Below are positions 1 to 8,653 of a DNA stretch of 64,000 nt, one piece after another. The DNA comes from Aquimarina algicola. Its GTDB lineage: Bacteria > Bacteroidota > Bacteroidia > Flavobacteriales > Flavobacteriaceae. The position numbers were made by a program, and so were the translations under genes. The notes beneath the pieces were generated by a model, which worked only from the letters and a program-made list of their open reading frames with translations, ran no database searches and was not told where the DNA came from. Numbering within the stretch: the stretch's first letter is position 1; each line of letters opens with the position of its first letter. The DNA lies in NCBI RefSeq assembly GCF_006443095.1, contig NZ_VFWZ01000002.1, positions 124,001-188,000 of the forward strand, written 5' to 3'.

Positions 1-189
1 TCCATCATTTTCAAAAATGATACTAATATTTGGCATTTCCCCATTATTTTCTGGTTGTCTGAAATCCCAAAACATTTTACTATTAAATTCATACTTTTTG
101 TCAAATATTATATTGGTAACAAGTAAATCTTGAATTTCGGCAATTTGTTTTTCTGTAAGTTTTGTAACTATTTTATATTCATACCCCAT
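1..189 (-). CDS. Hypothetical protein, N-terminal part (runs off window)
   Basis: An open frame starts at an ATG at 189-187 and runs without a stop for 63 codons to the window edge. It begins MGYEYKIVTKLT and is rich in Lys, Asn, Ile and Phe; no signal peptide, membrane segment or known motif is visible. It begins two bases after the stop codon of the gene at 192-569 in the direction of transcription, so the two are probably co-transcribed. I do not recognise the family. The reality of the gene is supported only by the open frame, its start and the tight spacing. Confidence 0.55.
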   Translation of the reverse strand, partial: MGYEYKIVTKLTEKQIAEIQDLLVTNIIFDKKYEFNSKMFWDFRQPENNGEMPNISIIFENDG

Positions 190-191
190 AG

Positions 192-569
192 TTAATCGCC
201 TAATATTTCAATGTCATACTTTTTATTTGAAAAGTAGTTAATTAAAGCTCTAAATTCTAAAATATCAGTTGTTTTTTGTTTATCAGAATTCAGGTTTGAT
301 TTTTCAATATAGATGTCAATAATTTTTATTAATGTCTTTTGACCTTCAATGGTAAGTTTTGTATCATTATATAAGTCGATAATAGTACCTGTCCAGTTTT
401 TATACTCAATGAATATTTCGTTAAGGTTTTTAAATCTACTATCATCAAGTCCAAATAAATATTCTCGATTGTTAAGCTTATGAAAATCTAATGCCATATC
501 GTTTATTACATTATTGCCAACAGTAAATATGTGAATCGGAGCAATGAAAACATACCTGAACCAATCCAT
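192..569 (-). CDS. Hypothetical protein, 125 aa
   Basis: This is a complete frame with an ATG start and a TAA stop two bases before the next start downstream. The protein begins MDWFRYVFIAPIHIF, then is mostly polar and helical, with a Lys/Asp-rich C-terminal half. There is no clear signal peptide; the hydrophobic start is too short for a confident membrane segment. No family is recognised. Its neighbours are small accessory genes, some of immunity type, so an immunity or accessory role is possible but not supported by any motif. Confidence 0.6.
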   Translation of the reverse strand: MDWFRYVFIAPIHIFTVGNNVINDMALDFHKLNNREYLFGLDDSRFKNLNEIFIEYKNWTGTIIDLYNDTKLTIEGQKTLIKIIDIYIEKSNLNSDKQKTTDILEFRALINYFSNKKYDIEILGD

Positions 570-672
570 TTGTATACATATTTTTATTAATCTTATAAAA
601 ATTTAGTGTCTTCGCAAAAAGAGGATGGTCTTTTGATCCGATACTAAGCTTCTCTGATCTTATGCGTAAATG

Positions 673-1191
673 TTATAAGCTGGCTTTTTTAAATTGATGC
701 TTTTTCCATTCCAATATTATTGAATTCAATAAAATCAGAAGAGAGCCGACCACTACAGAAACATCAGCCATATTAAAAATTCCAGTATGTAAAAAACCAT
801 ATTCTAAATACATAAAGTCTGTCACTGAGTTAAATACTATTCTATCATAAATATTTCCAATACCACCCCCAATAATAAAAGAGAATCCGATGAGATTAAG
901 TTTTGAAACCTTATTTTCTTTAACAATATAAATGAACATAAAAAGAAGAACTAGTAAAGGCAGAGCTTGTAAAAAAATTATCTTTAAGTTAGGAGTTAGG
1001 TTTTCTCCTAAACTCAGAGCCGCTCCAGTATTCTCCACTTTAGTCAAAATGAAGTTATCACCAATCACTTTTACAGTTTCATTTTCAGAAATTTCCTTTC
1101 TAACCTTTTCTTTTGTGATCTGATCACAGCTTATATTACCGAAAATTATGATTAAAGAAACAAATATTTTAATCAGTCTTTTTACTTTCAT
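673..1191 (-). CDS. lspA: Lipoprotein signal peptidase II
   Basis: LspA cleaves the signal peptide of prolipoproteins before the lipid-modified cysteine, in the inner membrane. The protein is 172 aa, normal for the family, with four hydrophobic segments (about 7-22, 68-90, 97-113 and 135-160). The two catalytic aspartates are visible: Asp116 in GNIYDRIVF and Asp143 in FNMADVSV. The conserved DQITK (23-27) and VENTGAALS (52-60) are also present. It stands alone among accessory genes and is flanked by a family B repeat, so it may be a second, mobile copy rather than the housekeeping gene; this is inference. The start is an ATG with an A-rich upstream stretch. Confidence 0.93.
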   Translation of the reverse strand: MKVKRLIKIFVSLIIIFGNISCDQITKEKVRKEISENETVKVIGDNFILTKVENTGAALSLGENLTPNLKIIFLQALPLLVLLFMFIYIVKENKVSKLNLIGFSFIIGGGIGNIYDRIVFNSVTDFMYLEYGFLHTGIFNMADVSVVVGSLLILLNSIILEWKKHQFKKASL

Positions 1192-1217
1192 AGTTTTATT
1201 CTTTCTTGCATACTTGT

Positions 1218-1303
1218 AACATTTAATATATGTATCCTAACAGTACAAAATGTTACTCTTACTTATCGACTTTGCTCTACATTGATTACTAATCATTTTT
1301 CGT
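1218..1303. repeat. Intergenic repeat family B, copy 1
   Basis: This stretch upstream of lspA matches 2642-2725 along about 80 bases. Shared blocks include AAATGTTACTCTTACTTAT, ACTTTGCTCTACATTGATT and CTAATCATTT. Both copies lie in gaps between minus-strand genes. A more diverged relative is present at 30160-30262. Its function is unknown. Confidence 0.75.
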
Positions 1304-1384
1304 CTCGGCAAACATTAAAACTACAATCCTCATTTGATTAACCGTTTAATTGCTATGATCACATACATTGCTGTTAACAGTTTT

Positions 1385-2614
1385 TCAATGCTTTTTATTT
1401 GTCTTTACTCTTATTTTCTTTTCTATTTTATCTAAGTCGGCTTTGTACGTCTCCCATTCAAAGTTACCGGTTTTTTTAACCAAATCTAAGGCTATTTTGT
1501 AATTGTCTTTTGCTTTTTGTAATTCGCCAAGATTTTCATACGCCATACCCAAAAGGGAATAGGCATCATAAGAATTAGGACGCTCTTTTAAGTTTACTTT
1601 AAAAACATCAACGGCATAGGGTTTTAGATCTTCTATCTTCAATAAGTCATAACCCAAATCTATTAATGCACTTTCATTAGAGATTTCAAACCCATAAGTT
1701 TTGGAAGCATCATCAAAATGATTTAATACATTTTCAATAGCTTTTTTTGGACCTCCTTGTGCCATAATGGCTCTTTTGGTCTTAAATCTTTTGAACTGTA
1801 TAATTGGCTCAAATATGTATCGTAAACCAAAAAATACCGAAGGTAACCCCACAGAAAGGTGTGACTCTTCTGGCATATGATGGTATTTAAATCGAAGACT
1901 TGTGTTTTTATTGGTATTAATATAATTCTCAAAATCTCCACCTAATTTAATAATATTACCCCGCATATTACCCGCAATTTCGGTAGCTAAAGTCATATAA
2001 AAGGCTTGTTTCATTTTAGTAGGATCAGGAAATATAGTATCAAACCCATCATTAATATTATCAATGGGATACCATAAACTTGGACTTATGGTTATATAGG
2101 CGTTAAATAATTCTGGATGTTTGAGAAAGGAATAAACATTAAAAAGACCACCTAATGAATGCCCTGAAATTATCTTGTAAGGAGCAGTTCTATAATTTTT
2201 TTCTATATGAGGCATTAGTTCTTTTTCAAGAAAAGCTATAAAGTTGTCGGCACCTCCAACATTACCCAATCTTTCTCGTTGTTTTGGGTCAAGATTAATA
2301 GATTCGGGAGTAAGGTCACGAACACGATGTGTATTTCTTATCCCTACAATAATTATTTCTGGAATACGATTATCAAAATTGAGAAATTCAGCCGAGGCTA
2401 CTGCATGTCGAAAATTTAAAAAACTGTCGAGTAAATATAGTACAGGGTAATTTTTTGTAGATGTATCGTAATCCTTTGGGAGATAGATTTCCAATAAACG
2501 GTCTTCATCTAGTATTTGCGAATATATTGAGGAAGTATGCCCTATAGTAATGTTCTTTTGAGCAAAGATTGATAGACCGGTTAGAACAAAGCCAATAAAT
2601 AGATTTAATTTCAT
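1385..2614 (-). CDS. Secreted alpha/beta-hydrolase (putative esterase) with C-terminal TPR
   Basis: The protein has about 409 residues. The reading frame is open to a GTG at 2623, but the ATG at 2614 directly precedes a good signal peptide (MKLNLFIGFVLTGLSIFAQ), so I use it. The hydrolase domain is of the PF00756 esterase type (enterobactin-esterase/IroE-like superfamily): nucleophile elbow GHSLGG with Ser153, and a likely catalytic His in EESHLSV near 255. The last 90 residues hold two TPR-like helices (SYDAYSLLGMAYENLGELQ). It is probably a periplasmic carboxylesterase with an unknown substrate. It lies between the two family B repeats and has no operon partner. Confidence 0.82.
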   Translation of the reverse strand: MKLNLFIGFVLTGLSIFAQKNITIGHTSSIYSQILDEDRLLEIYLPKDYDTSTKNYPVLYLLDSFLNFRHAVASAEFLNFDNRIPEIIIVGIRNTHRVRDLTPESINLDPKQRERLGNVGGADNFIAFLEKELMPHIEKNYRTAPYKIISGHSLGGLFNVYSFLKHPELFNAYITISPSLWYPIDNINDGFDTIFPDPTKMKQAFYMTLATEIAGNMRGNIIKLGGDFENYINTNKNTSLRFKYHHMPEESHLSVGLPSVFFGLRYIFEPIIQFKRFKTKRAIMAQGGPKKAIENVLNHFDDASKTYGFEISNESALIDLGYDLLKIEDLKPYAVDVFKVNLKERPNSYDAYSLLGMAYENLGELQKAKDNYKIALDLVKKTGNFEWETYKADLDKIEKKIRVKTNKKH

Positions 2615-2641
2615 GTGGAGCACTTTGATTTTGATTCTTTA

Positions 2642-2725
2642 CAACATCTAATGTATATGTCATTGCAGCGCAAAATGTTACTCTTACTTATCAACTTTGC
2701 TCTACATTGATTGCTAATCATTTAT
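2642..2725. repeat. Intergenic repeat family B, copy 2
   Basis: This is the second copy of the repeat at 1218-1303. It overlaps the last codons of the lipoprotein gene at 2714. Read on the minus strand it can fold as an imperfect hairpin, with AGAGCAAA against TTTGCGCT. Confidence 0.75.
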
Positions 2726-3130
2726 GACTAAAGAGTAGACTTTTGAGTCTGTATCATTTGAAAAACAAAGATTATCACAGTCAAATTCGTCATCATCTTC
2801 TGAATCGTAGCAGTCTTCCTCAACACTTAAAGTTATTTCGACACTAAATACGCCTGCTTCATTTGGTACTCCTTGTAAAATTAGTTTGTTTTCAACTTCA
2901 AAAGAACGTATTCCATCAGGTAAATTTTCAACATGAAATGAATAAAAATAGTGACCAAATTCGTTTCGTACTTCCCCCACAATTACCTGATAGTATTCTA
3001 TACCAACTCTACCTTCAGAAATTCTTTCAGTTCTTAAATTTGGTTTTGAAACAAAAAAAATACAATCTTCAAGGAATTCATCACAAGATATAAATTGTAA
3101 AATAAAAATTAGAGGTAAAACTTTTTTCAT
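2714..3130 (-). CDS. Small lipoprotein with an Ig/cadherin-like fold
   Basis: The protein has 138 residues. A lipoprotein signal ends in the lipobox FISC at about 13-16. The middle part (ENLPDGIRSFEVENKLILQGVPNEAGVFSV, quoted in part) has the pattern of putative Ig (He_PIG) domains, with the GVPNEAGVFSVEITL signature. A very acidic, Cys-containing insert (DSEDDDEFDCDNLC) follows and may bind metal; that is a guess. It is probably anchored in the outer membrane or exported. No operon partner is seen; the stop lies in repeat B2. Confidence 0.65.
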   Translation of the reverse strand: MKKVLPLIFILQFISCDEFLEDCIFFVSKPNLRTERISEGRVGIEYYQVIVGEVRNEFGHYFYSFHVENLPDGIRSFEVENKLILQGVPNEAGVFSVEITLSVEEDCYDSEDDDEFDCDNLCFSNDTDSKVYSLVIND

Positions 3131-3378
3131 CTATAGTATTTCAAGAAATAATTACTGTTGTTTTCAGCACTTAATTTGTTTTCACCTCAACAACAAGAAT
3201 TATACCACTATAAATTATTATGTAGATTATCGAAATGTGTGCTAGTAGAGTTGACTACTAATAATTATGGTCTAGCACTAATATTCAAAGCACATACTAA
3301 ACTGAACATCTGTGAGAATTTGCAGAAGTAGTCGATAAGAAGCAATTACTTATAGTCGTTGTAGGATGTACGTTATTA

Positions 3379-3858
3379 TCAACTTTCCCAAGCGATTCTT
3401 TTTTCTAAATTTTCATTAATGTAGATTCCTAGAACCTGATCAGATATTTCTTGGTTTAAAACATAATCAGGAACAATTTCATCATCATGAAATGCTATTG
3501 CTTTTAACTTTAAAGCATGTAATAGTTTTTGTGTTTTTTCGGATTTTGTGGAACTATCACCAATAATTTTGGTAAACTTTTCATGCATCTCTTCTAAATG
3601 GTATTCTAAATACTCTAGGACTGTTTTGTCTTCTGAATTATCAAATTCTTGATAAAGTAATGATAGATTGTTTTTATCAAAAGTATCTAAATCGTCAAGA
3701 ATAGTTTTTGCATTTTGAAAATAAGTCTCATTAATTTCTTCTGCAAACCACATTAAGATAACTTTTCTGCCTTGAAAATCAATCTCCATATATTCTTGTT
3801 CTTCTGTAAGGCGATCAACATCTACTTTGCCAAAATATGGTAATTCAAATTGTTCCAT
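3379..3858 (-). CDS. DUF2004-type cytosolic protein
   Basis: The protein has 159 residues and no signal or membrane segment. The start MEQFELPYFGKVDVDRL and the pattern ELPYFG, IDFQGRKV, LEYLEYHLEEM, followed by a C-terminal half ending near NENLEKRIAWES, fit the DUF2004 family. Proteins of this family are frequent beside polymorphic-toxin loci and are often treated as immunity-like. No toxin is seen next to it here. It is a stand-alone gene with gaps of about 200-250 bases on both sides. Its biochemical activity is unknown. Confidence 0.7.
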   Translation of the reverse strand: MEQFELPYFGKVDVDRLTEEQEYMEIDFQGRKVILMWFAEEINETYFQNAKTILDDLDTFDKNNLSLLYQEFDNSEDKTVLEYLEYHLEEMHEKFTKIIGDSSTKSEKTQKLLHALKLKAIAFHDDEIVPDYVLNQEISDQVLGIYINENLEKRIAWES

Positions 3859-4051
3859 TTTAATATTTTAAGTTGTATCAAATGATGCTTAACCTCTAGG
3901 GTATTGTGCCATAATTGACAAAAGAAAACTATGCACCATACCCTTTGTTGACATTTTGTTTTACTTTAATTCTTTTTATATAGTTTCATAAAAATTCTCA
4001 ATAGACCGACTCCACTGTAACTGCGTTTACACCTTATTGTGTAACAAGTTT

Positions 4052-4510
4052 TTATTTAAATATTATTGGTAAATCAGAATTATGAATTTTTATAATATTA
4101 AAAGATTGCGTAATAACAGTTGTTGCACCACCTCCTTCTAGAACAAAACTAGTAACATTTACAATTACGTTTTCAGAATTCGATGTTATATCAAGTTTTA
4201 AGCTATAACCTCCGTTTCCTTTTATTGTATCAAATACTGCAATAACTGTATATTCAGAAAAATCTATATCAATTTCTGTAAAGTTATCAGAGACATTATT
4301 TACTGAATTCATTTTAGTTATTAAATCATTCCAAGTAGCTTGATCAGAAATAATTAAATTCTGCTTCATGATTCCTTCTTCTCCGTTTCCATAAAGATTA
4401 TCTTTTGCAATTACAATAGATTCAACATCTGTCATTTCTAAATTTTTATCATCTGAACTGCAGCTCAAAGCAAAAATGGAAAGTAAAATAATTAAAAAAT
4501 TGTTTTTCAT
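4052..4510 (-). CDS. PrcB-family lipoprotein
   Basis: The protein has 152 residues. The signal peptide ends in a lipobox (FALSCSSDD, Cys at about 17), so it is a likely lipoprotein. The C-terminal half has the PrcB_C pattern: YTVIAVFDTIKGNGGYSLKLD, a strand pair, then LEGGGATTVITQSFNIIKI. In Treponema, PrcB is an accessory subunit of the dentilisin protease complex. In Bacteroidota the domain occurs in many stand-alone lipoproteins of unknown role, as here. There is no protease neighbour. Confidence 0.72.
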   Translation of the reverse strand: MKNNFLIILLSIFALSCSSDDKNLEMTDVESIVIAKDNLYGNGEEGIMKQNLIISDQATWNDLITKMNSVNNVSDNFTEIDIDFSEYTVIAVFDTIKGNGGYSLKLDITSNSENVIVNVTSFVLEGGGATTVITQSFNIIKIHNSDLPIIFK

Positions 4511-4772
4511 GATAAATTAGTTTTATTGATAGATCACAAAACATTCAAAAGGTTGCATTAAATTTACTACAACGTTTACTGTAAAATGCATTTTATATAG
4601 TTTTAGTATCTTTCATTTGGTCAAATAACCTTTGAATTTAAGTTTTATTCAAAGCTCTCATTTTATACTTCGACTTTTCAATATCAAAAATGTTCTCCAA
4701 GCTTAATACAATGCAAATGAAATAGTTTTTTGAAGATACTTCATTTTCATTGTCACATAAGCAAGTTGGCAT

Positions 4773-5441
4773 CTAAATACCGTTCCAACCTTCAGCTTCT
4801 TTTACAAAAAAGCCTTCAAAACCTGCTTTTTCTAGCGCTTGTTTTACATTATCATTAATAAAGATTTGATTTAGCATTTTAGATGCTCTGAAAACTTTAG
4901 CATCTTTTGGTACTGCATCGTAATCCACAATCATGTTATCCACATCAGCAATTTGGCTCTCATCTAAAGAAGACATATCATATTCAGATTCTTCCATATC
5001 GAAGATATCTATCTTGCTTAACACATTGCATATAAAATAATCCTTTGAAGACACCTCATGATTATGATCACATAGCCAGATAGGCAGATACTCGATACTG
5101 TCTACCCCAAGATCTTCAAATACTTCTTTTACTTCACTATTTACAATTAAAAGGTCATTAATATTATCCAGAAAATTGTACAACTGGATACCTTCAGGGT
5201 ATTGAGGATCATAATAAATCTTACAATCTTCTACTGAGGGGTACTCATTAATCAAGCTAATGCCTTTATCGAACTTAAAAGACTCTGGCATCTTTGATGA
5301 CAATCCAGAAAGAAACACGGCATCAGAAGGACCATAAAATTTTATAACCCAGTATTTCATTCTATCTTTTATTATATTAAATTTTTCATCAATCATAGTA
5401 ACCTGTTCTTTAGTAAACCTTATATTTCCTATTAATCTCAT
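4773..5441 (-). CDS. Imm11 (DUF1629) family immunity protein
   Basis: The protein has 222 residues, cytosolic and acidic. The C-terminal two thirds match the DUF1629/Imm11 pattern: LYNFLDNINDLLIVNSEVKEVFEDL, a WLCDH turn, DYFICNVLSKIDIFDMEESEY, then KVFRASKMLNQIFINDNVKQALEKAGFEGF (parts quoted). Imm11 proteins neutralise nuclease-type polymorphic toxins; MXAN_0049 is the type example. Its start lies inside the end of an upstream open frame (5410-5574) that looks like a toxin tail, the usual toxin-immunity arrangement. A frameshifted paralogue is at 13683-14023. Confidence 0.75.
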   Translation of the reverse strand: MRLIGNIRFTKEQVTMIDEKFNIIKDRMKYWVIKFYGPSDAVFLSGLSSKMPESFKFDKGISLINEYPSVEDCKIYYDPQYPEGIQLYNFLDNINDLLIVNSEVKEVFEDLGVDSIEYLPIWLCDHNHEVSSKDYFICNVLSKIDIFDMEESEYDMSSLDESQIADVDNMIVDYDAVPKDAKVFRASKMLNQIFINDNVKQALEKAGFEGFFVKEAEGWNGI

Positions 5442-5574
5442 TTAATTTTTTTGAGAGCTGTTCTAATGTTTTTTGAACATACGTAATGTATTTGGAATAC
5501 TTACCATTTCCGGAATCTGCAAAATATAAATTTGCTTTTGTATGATTACTACCAGCATTAGGGGTGTAGTATGT
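5410..5574 (-). pseudogene. C-terminal remnant of a polymorphic toxin (possibly AHH type)
   Basis: Between stops at 5575-5577 and 5410-5412 a 54-codon frame reads TYYTPNAGSNHTKANLYFAD and then SGNGKYSKYITYVQKTLEQL. It has no start codon. The NHTKANLYF... YSKYITYVQ pattern resembles the end of AHH-type nuclease toxins, whose cognate immunity proteins are often DUF1629. It overlaps the DUF1629 start by 32 bases in another frame. I interpret it as the 3' stub of a deleted toxin; the AHH assignment is uncertain. Confidence 0.45.
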
Positions 5575-5589
5575 TTAATACACTATATT

Positions 5590-5697
5590 TTATTTAGTTA
5601 CTGTTTTTGTTTTTTTAAATATCCATCGTAACCCTTGTGTAATGAAAGTTGGATATACAGTTGCATGGTCTTTATTAGGAAAACAATACTTTTAATA
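5590..5697 (-). pseudogene. C-terminal remnant of a putative esterase
   Basis: A 35-codon stretch between stops reads KYCFPNKDHATVYPTFITQ followed by GLRWIFKK. This is the pattern at the end of PF00756-type esterases (catalytic His, then the GLRWIF helix), similar to ESHLSV...FFGLRYIF in the gene at 1385. No upstream part is intact. The rest of the 5442-5875 gap holds nothing else I can identify. Confidence 0.35.
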
Positions 5698-5875
5698 TTG
5701 AGGTTTTTGTACCATTGAGAACTTAATTTTTCCTAAAGCGTTCATATTTGGTCAATTTAAGATATTTACTTCTAGTCTGTATGAGTCTCAAGCAACCAAT
5801 TTTCTATGAATTCTATTTATAAACTTGGACTTATAATATTTCATTAGTCATACCTCTATTTCTTCACCTACCCTA

Positions 5876-7072
5876 TTATAAATTTTTCTTTCGTAAAACA
5901 TAAAGTCCATAATAGTCTTGTAATTGTTCTCTATTTTTTTTTGAACCAACTTTTACAATAATTAAATCTTTTCCTTTCTCAATCATTGGATAATATAGTT
6001 CTATACCTGTTCTAATCACCCCATCTTCATTTTCGAAAGCTTCTAATTTAAATGGAAATGATATTGATCTAGATTTTAATTTTACGAATCCTGTACCGTA
6101 CCAACCAGCATAACCATAACTTGTCATGCTAAAAAAAGGAGGTTTGAAGCGTTGCTTTTTTTCAAAGGCTTCGATTTGAATAGCACATTTTTTTTCAGGT
6201 GAGACGTGCTCTTCCTTTTTTAGTGTAGTGAACCTTTTTTTAAAAATCCCTAAATATTTCTCTAGTCTTATACTAAATGTCTCTGAATCTTCCATTTCAA
6301 ACAATTCTTTTTTTCCTTTTGATTGGTAATCGTTTTCTTCTTCAACAGGAATTATTGCATTGTATAGTTTTTTAGACTTCAGACGGGTCCAACCACCTTC
6401 GCTAAGTAGAAAAAGCTCTAGTACTGTATTTTCTTTATTAGAATAATCCACACCAACATCAATCATAATCGCTTCATCTATATAGTTTTTTATTTCGTCT
6501 AAAGACAAATTTTCATCATCTATAATTCGTAAATACTTTTTCTTGGCTTTATCTCCAGTATTAAACCAATCTATGTAATAATCACTTTCAAAGAAAACAC
6601 CACAGTTGAATAATCTTGGATCAACTACAGAAATAGAATCTATAACATCTCCTTGATTACTAAGTTTCCAGTAAGCAGTATGCTCTAGTTGTCTGTTTTT
6701 ATCAAAACCTATGATATAATTACTATCATTTATCTGATCATAAAGAAGTGAATAAAAAACAAAACCTCTTCTTTTATTTTGGATAAATAATGGTACCATT
6801 TCATAATTATCTGAAACAAGTGGTGCTTCAGAAAGGCTTTTATATGAAGCTACCTCTTTTGGTAATGTTTTACTGGACAAGAAAGATATGACAGGATCTT
6901 TAGAGTATATATAGATTATAGAAGCAGAAATTATAAATACAACTATTTTTATAATGTTTTTTGCTTGAAATAGTGTAGAAATTTTAGTCTGCCCAAAAAT
7001 AATGTATACTACAAAAGCTATAAGAACAAAAAAAATTATTTTAAAAAAACTTTCTGTGTCTATATTTATCAT
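5876..7072 (-). CDS. Membrane-anchored protein of unknown function, 398 aa
   Basis: Two hydrophobic helices at the N-terminus (about 9-26 and 38-55) are followed by a large soluble domain rich in Lys, Glu and aromatic residues. This predicts a membrane anchor with a periplasmic or cytosolic globular part. No catalytic motif is recognised. A segment near 310-330 (FFSMTSYGYAGWYGTGFV) is rich in Gly and aromatics. It is a stand-alone gene, with a strong terminator (7161-7199) between it and the SDR gene upstream. The start is an ATG at 7072. Confidence 0.6.
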   Translation of the reverse strand: MINIDTESFFKIIFFVLIAFVVYIIFGQTKISTLFQAKNIIKIVVFIISASIIYIYSKDPVISFLSSKTLPKEVASYKSLSEAPLVSDNYEMVPLFIQNKRRGFVFYSLLYDQINDSNYIIGFDKNRQLEHTAYWKLSNQGDVIDSISVVDPRLFNCGVFFESDYYIDWFNTGDKAKKKYLRIIDDENLSLDEIKNYIDEAIMIDVGVDYSNKENTVLELFLLSEGGWTRLKSKKLYNAIIPVEEENDYQSKGKKELFEMEDSETFSIRLEKYLGIFKKRFTTLKKEEHVSPEKKCAIQIEAFEKKQRFKPPFFSMTSYGYAGWYGTGFVKLKSRSISFPFKLEAFENEDGVIRTGIELYYPMIEKGKDLIIVKVGSKKNREQLQDYYGLYVLRKKNL

Positions 7073-7160
7073 TAGTTAATAGTTTTTGTTAATGGTTTGT
7101 ATACAAATATGTAGATCTAGAAACACTATATTTTTGGATTAAACCCAACCGTAAAGATAT

Positions 7161-7199
7161 AATAAAGCGGTTTCGGTACTATATCGAAACCGCTTTATT
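7161..7199. terminator. Strong Rho-independent terminator
   Basis: A perfect 15-bp inverted repeat (AATAAAGCGGTTTCG / CGAAACCGCTTTATT) encloses a 9-base loop, with T-runs on both strands. It lies 46 bases after the SDR stop in the direction of transcription. Its AAAGCGGTT core recurs in the terminators at 14056 and 18678. Confidence 0.9.
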
Positions 7200-7244
7200 T
7201 TTATATACTGTTCTACTTTTGTACTTTATTTATTATTTCTTTTA

Positions 7245-7976
7245 TCACTCTCCATGATACATTTTAGAAAACATTTCAGCTAATCTTGAAGGTTCTTCTT
7301 TCCAAGTGTTATACATTTCAAGTCCCATTACGTCTGGTACAATATCTAGTTCTCCCACTTCTACTTTATCCAGTATTATTTTTGCAATACCATCTGGTGC
7401 AGGCATATCCCAATCACTCCCTTTATTCATGTCAGTATCAATGGCACCAGGGTTTACAGCATGTACAGTAATTCCCTTTTTTTCTAATTCAGTTCTAACT
7501 GAAAGTGTAGCCGAATATAAAGCTGTTTTTGAAGCAGAATAACCCGCAATGGAGGCTAAAGGAGAATAGGCTACAATAGAAGCTATATTAATTATTCTAG
7601 CAGGTGTATTTTGTTCTAAAACGGGTGCAAATGCTCGCATCATATTTACTGTACCATAATAATTAACTCTCATATCATCTTCCAACATACTAATTTCTCC
7701 TTTTAGAATATTTCCGTAACTTAAAATTCCCGCATTATTAATAAGGACATTTACATCTTTTGTATTCTTTGCAATTTCCAGAATTTGAGTATTATCTGTA
7801 ATGTCCAATGCTAATGTCTCAATCCTTTTGTCTCCAAAATTTGGCATTTTGTTTACATCTCTGGATGTTGCATAAATTTTTTTTGCTCCTTTTTCTAATG
7901 ATGCCTTTACAAGTGATTTTCCAATTCCTCTATTTGCTCCAGTAATTAGAATTACTTTCTCTTTCAATGTTTGCAT
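7245..7976 (-). CDS. Short-chain dehydrogenase/reductase
   Basis: The protein has 243 residues, a classical SDR. It has the cofactor motif TGANRGIG (12-19), NNAG (80-83), catalytic Ser133, and the Tyr146-x3-Lys150 pair in AGYSASK. An Arg after the second strand (TSRD) suggests NADP(H) use. The substrate cannot be read from sequence. It is monocistronic with a terminator downstream. It lies just after the alkylation-repair operon, but a 77-base gap and a different function suggest it is independent. Confidence 0.88.
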   Translation of the reverse strand: MQTLKEKVILITGANRGIGKSLVKASLEKGAKKIYATSRDVNKMPNFGDKRIETLALDITDNTQILEIAKNTKDVNVLINNAGILSYGNILKGEISMLEDDMRVNYYGTVNMMRAFAPVLEQNTPARIINIASIVAYSPLASIAGYSASKTALYSATLSVRTELEKKGITVHAVNPGAIDTDMNKGSDWDMPAPDGIAKIILDKVEVGELDIVPDVMGLEMYNTWKEEPSRLAEMFSKMYHGE

Positions 7977-8053
7977 GTTTTATATTTTATTTAAATGATC
8001 AGGATGCAAAAATATATTGAGGATAGTGCTTGTAAAACCCGTTACTTGCGGTC

Positions 8054-8653
8054 TTAAATGTCGATTGTTCTAAAGGTTAAATTTATTCTTGGATATTTTA
8101 CTTTTTTTGTTGGTGGTAAACGATGAAGCCAATGTGTTTGTGTCTCTCCTTTCATAACCAACAAACTACCTTTTTCTAAAAGGACAGAAACCTTTTGTTT
8201 TGTCTTTTTGTGTTTAAACAAAAAATTACGTTCTGCTCCAAAGCTTAAAGAACCAATCGCTCCATTTTTTTTCAAATCTTTTTCAGCATCACTGTGCCAG
8301 GCCATTCCTTCGTTACCGTCATGATATAGATTAAGCAAACAAGAGTTAAATTTTTCTCCTGTTTCCTTTTCTACTATTTTTTTGAGATCTAAAAGTTCTT
8401 CTGTCCAAGGAAAAGCCAATTTGGTTGTTTTTGAATACGTGTAACTAAAGGGCTCATCTCCGCACCAAGCTACTTTTCGTTTTGTGACTATCTGTTTTCC
8501 CAAAACAACAGCTTTATCATTTTCCCATTGAATATTCTTTAACAATTGATCAAAATAATATTGAGCCTTTTTGATATTCATTATTGAACCGTAATACCTA
8601 ACTTCTCCATCAAAAGGCAAGAGGTTGGCTTTTGGTGTATTAAACAAGTCCAT
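8054..8653 (-). CDS. alkB: AlkB-family DNA/RNA demethylase
   Basis: This is a 2-oxoglutarate- and Fe(II)-dependent dioxygenase that removes alkyl lesions such as 1-methyladenine and 3-methylcytosine. The frame is open to a GTG at 8692, but ATG 8653 (MDLFNTPKANLLPFDG) is the usual AlkB-homologue start, giving 199 aa. The metal triad is His120 and Asp122 in GMAWHSD and His177 in HWLHRLP. The 2OG-binding arginines lie in PRINLTFR (about 189 and 195). It is the last gene of the repair operon and overlaps the Ada N-domain gene by 14 bases. Confidence 0.9.
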   Translation of the reverse strand: MDLFNTPKANLLPFDGEVRYYGSIMNIKKAQYYFDQLLKNIQWENDKAVVLGKQIVTKRKVAWCGDEPFSYTYSKTTKLAFPWTEELLDLKKIVEKETGEKFNSCLLNLYHDGNEGMAWHSDAEKDLKKNGAIGSLSFGAERNFLFKHKKTKQKVSVLLEKGSLLVMKGETQTHWLHRLPPTKKVKYPRINLTFRTIDI

